NCBI RefSeq assembly: GCF_000473205.1
Contig: NZ_KI421507.1
Span: 1,027,934-1,091,933, forward strand
Direction of reading: 5' to 3'
Origin: Pseudophaeobacter arcticus DSM 23566
Lineage (GTDB): Bacteria > Pseudomonadota > Alphaproteobacteria > Rhodobacterales > Rhodobacteraceae
Length of the DNA: 64,000 nt
The stretch's first letter is position 1. Every line of letters begins with the position of its first letter. A program made the translations under genes and the position numbers. Below are positions 63,975 to 64,000 of this stretch, one piece after another. The notes beneath the pieces are model-generated. The model was not told the origin of the DNA. It saw nothing but the letters and a program-made list of their open reading frames with translations, and did no database searches.

Positions 63975-64000
63975 ATTGGCGAAACACCTGATTGTGGCAA

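Overview
The window reads as chromosomal DNA of an alphaproteobacterium of the family Rhodobacteraceae, most likely the roseobacter group (Phaeobacter, Leisingera or Ruegeria-like; genus not resolved). The basis is high GC, a nuo operon with the extra small genes I associate with Rhodobacterales (DUF5337, DUF5333, two small lipoproteins, a carboxymuconolactone-decarboxylase-like gene), a NuoE with an added C-terminal domain, Hint-domain proteins, a candidate CtrA box and a dispersed intergenic repeat (core GGCCAAAAATATCC) that I recognise from this family. It is mostly core genome. I see no prophage, insertion sequence, CRISPR array, tRNA or rRNA.

Region 1 (1-11.5 kb) is a leucine catabolism locus. 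After the tail of a phosphoglycolate phosphatase and a DegT-type aminotransferase come isovaleryl-CoA dehydrogenase (ivd), an oppositely oriented ompW with an FNR-type box, an acyl-CoA synthetase, a small secreted Cys-containing protein, both subunits of methylcrotonoyl-CoA carboxylase, HMG-CoA lyase and a methylglutaconyl-CoA hydratase-type crotonase. Together they convert isovaleryl-CoA to acetyl-CoA and acetoacetate. The biotin ligase that would charge the carboxylase lies 20 kb away at 29.0 kb.

Region 2 (11.5-29 kb) is the complete 14-gene respiratory complex I operon nuoABCDEFGHIJKLMN, tightly packed and interleaved with six small non-nuo genes. A terminator-like hairpin follows, then birA, coaX and rnj, and a strong terminator.

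Region 3 (32-46 kb) is mixed: a 57-aa small protein, the RNA helicase rhlE, a candidate small RNA, a family 2 glycosyltransferase, release factor 3, a hybrid histidine kinase split by a -1 shift exactly at a U UUU UUG slippery site, a Hint-domain protein, a divergent SDR protein, an AlkC-like DNA glycosylase, an AS3MT-like arsenite methyltransferase, an orphan iron-type ABC ATPase, and a WYL regulator with a monooxygenase-like gene under a perfect inverted repeat.

Region 4 (46-64 kb) holds tatABC, a DUF815 ATPase, the surE-pcm-nlpD cluster, a second SDR gene, a PilP/GspC-like small protein, DUF2199, purF, a degenerate Hint protein, cvpA, radA, a PqiA-like membrane protein, a small membrane protein, mlaF-mlaE and alr. 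Several intergenic spaces here and in region 3 carry short-period tandem repeats (13, 14 and 17 bp). Two of the 13-bp arrays share nearly the same unit.
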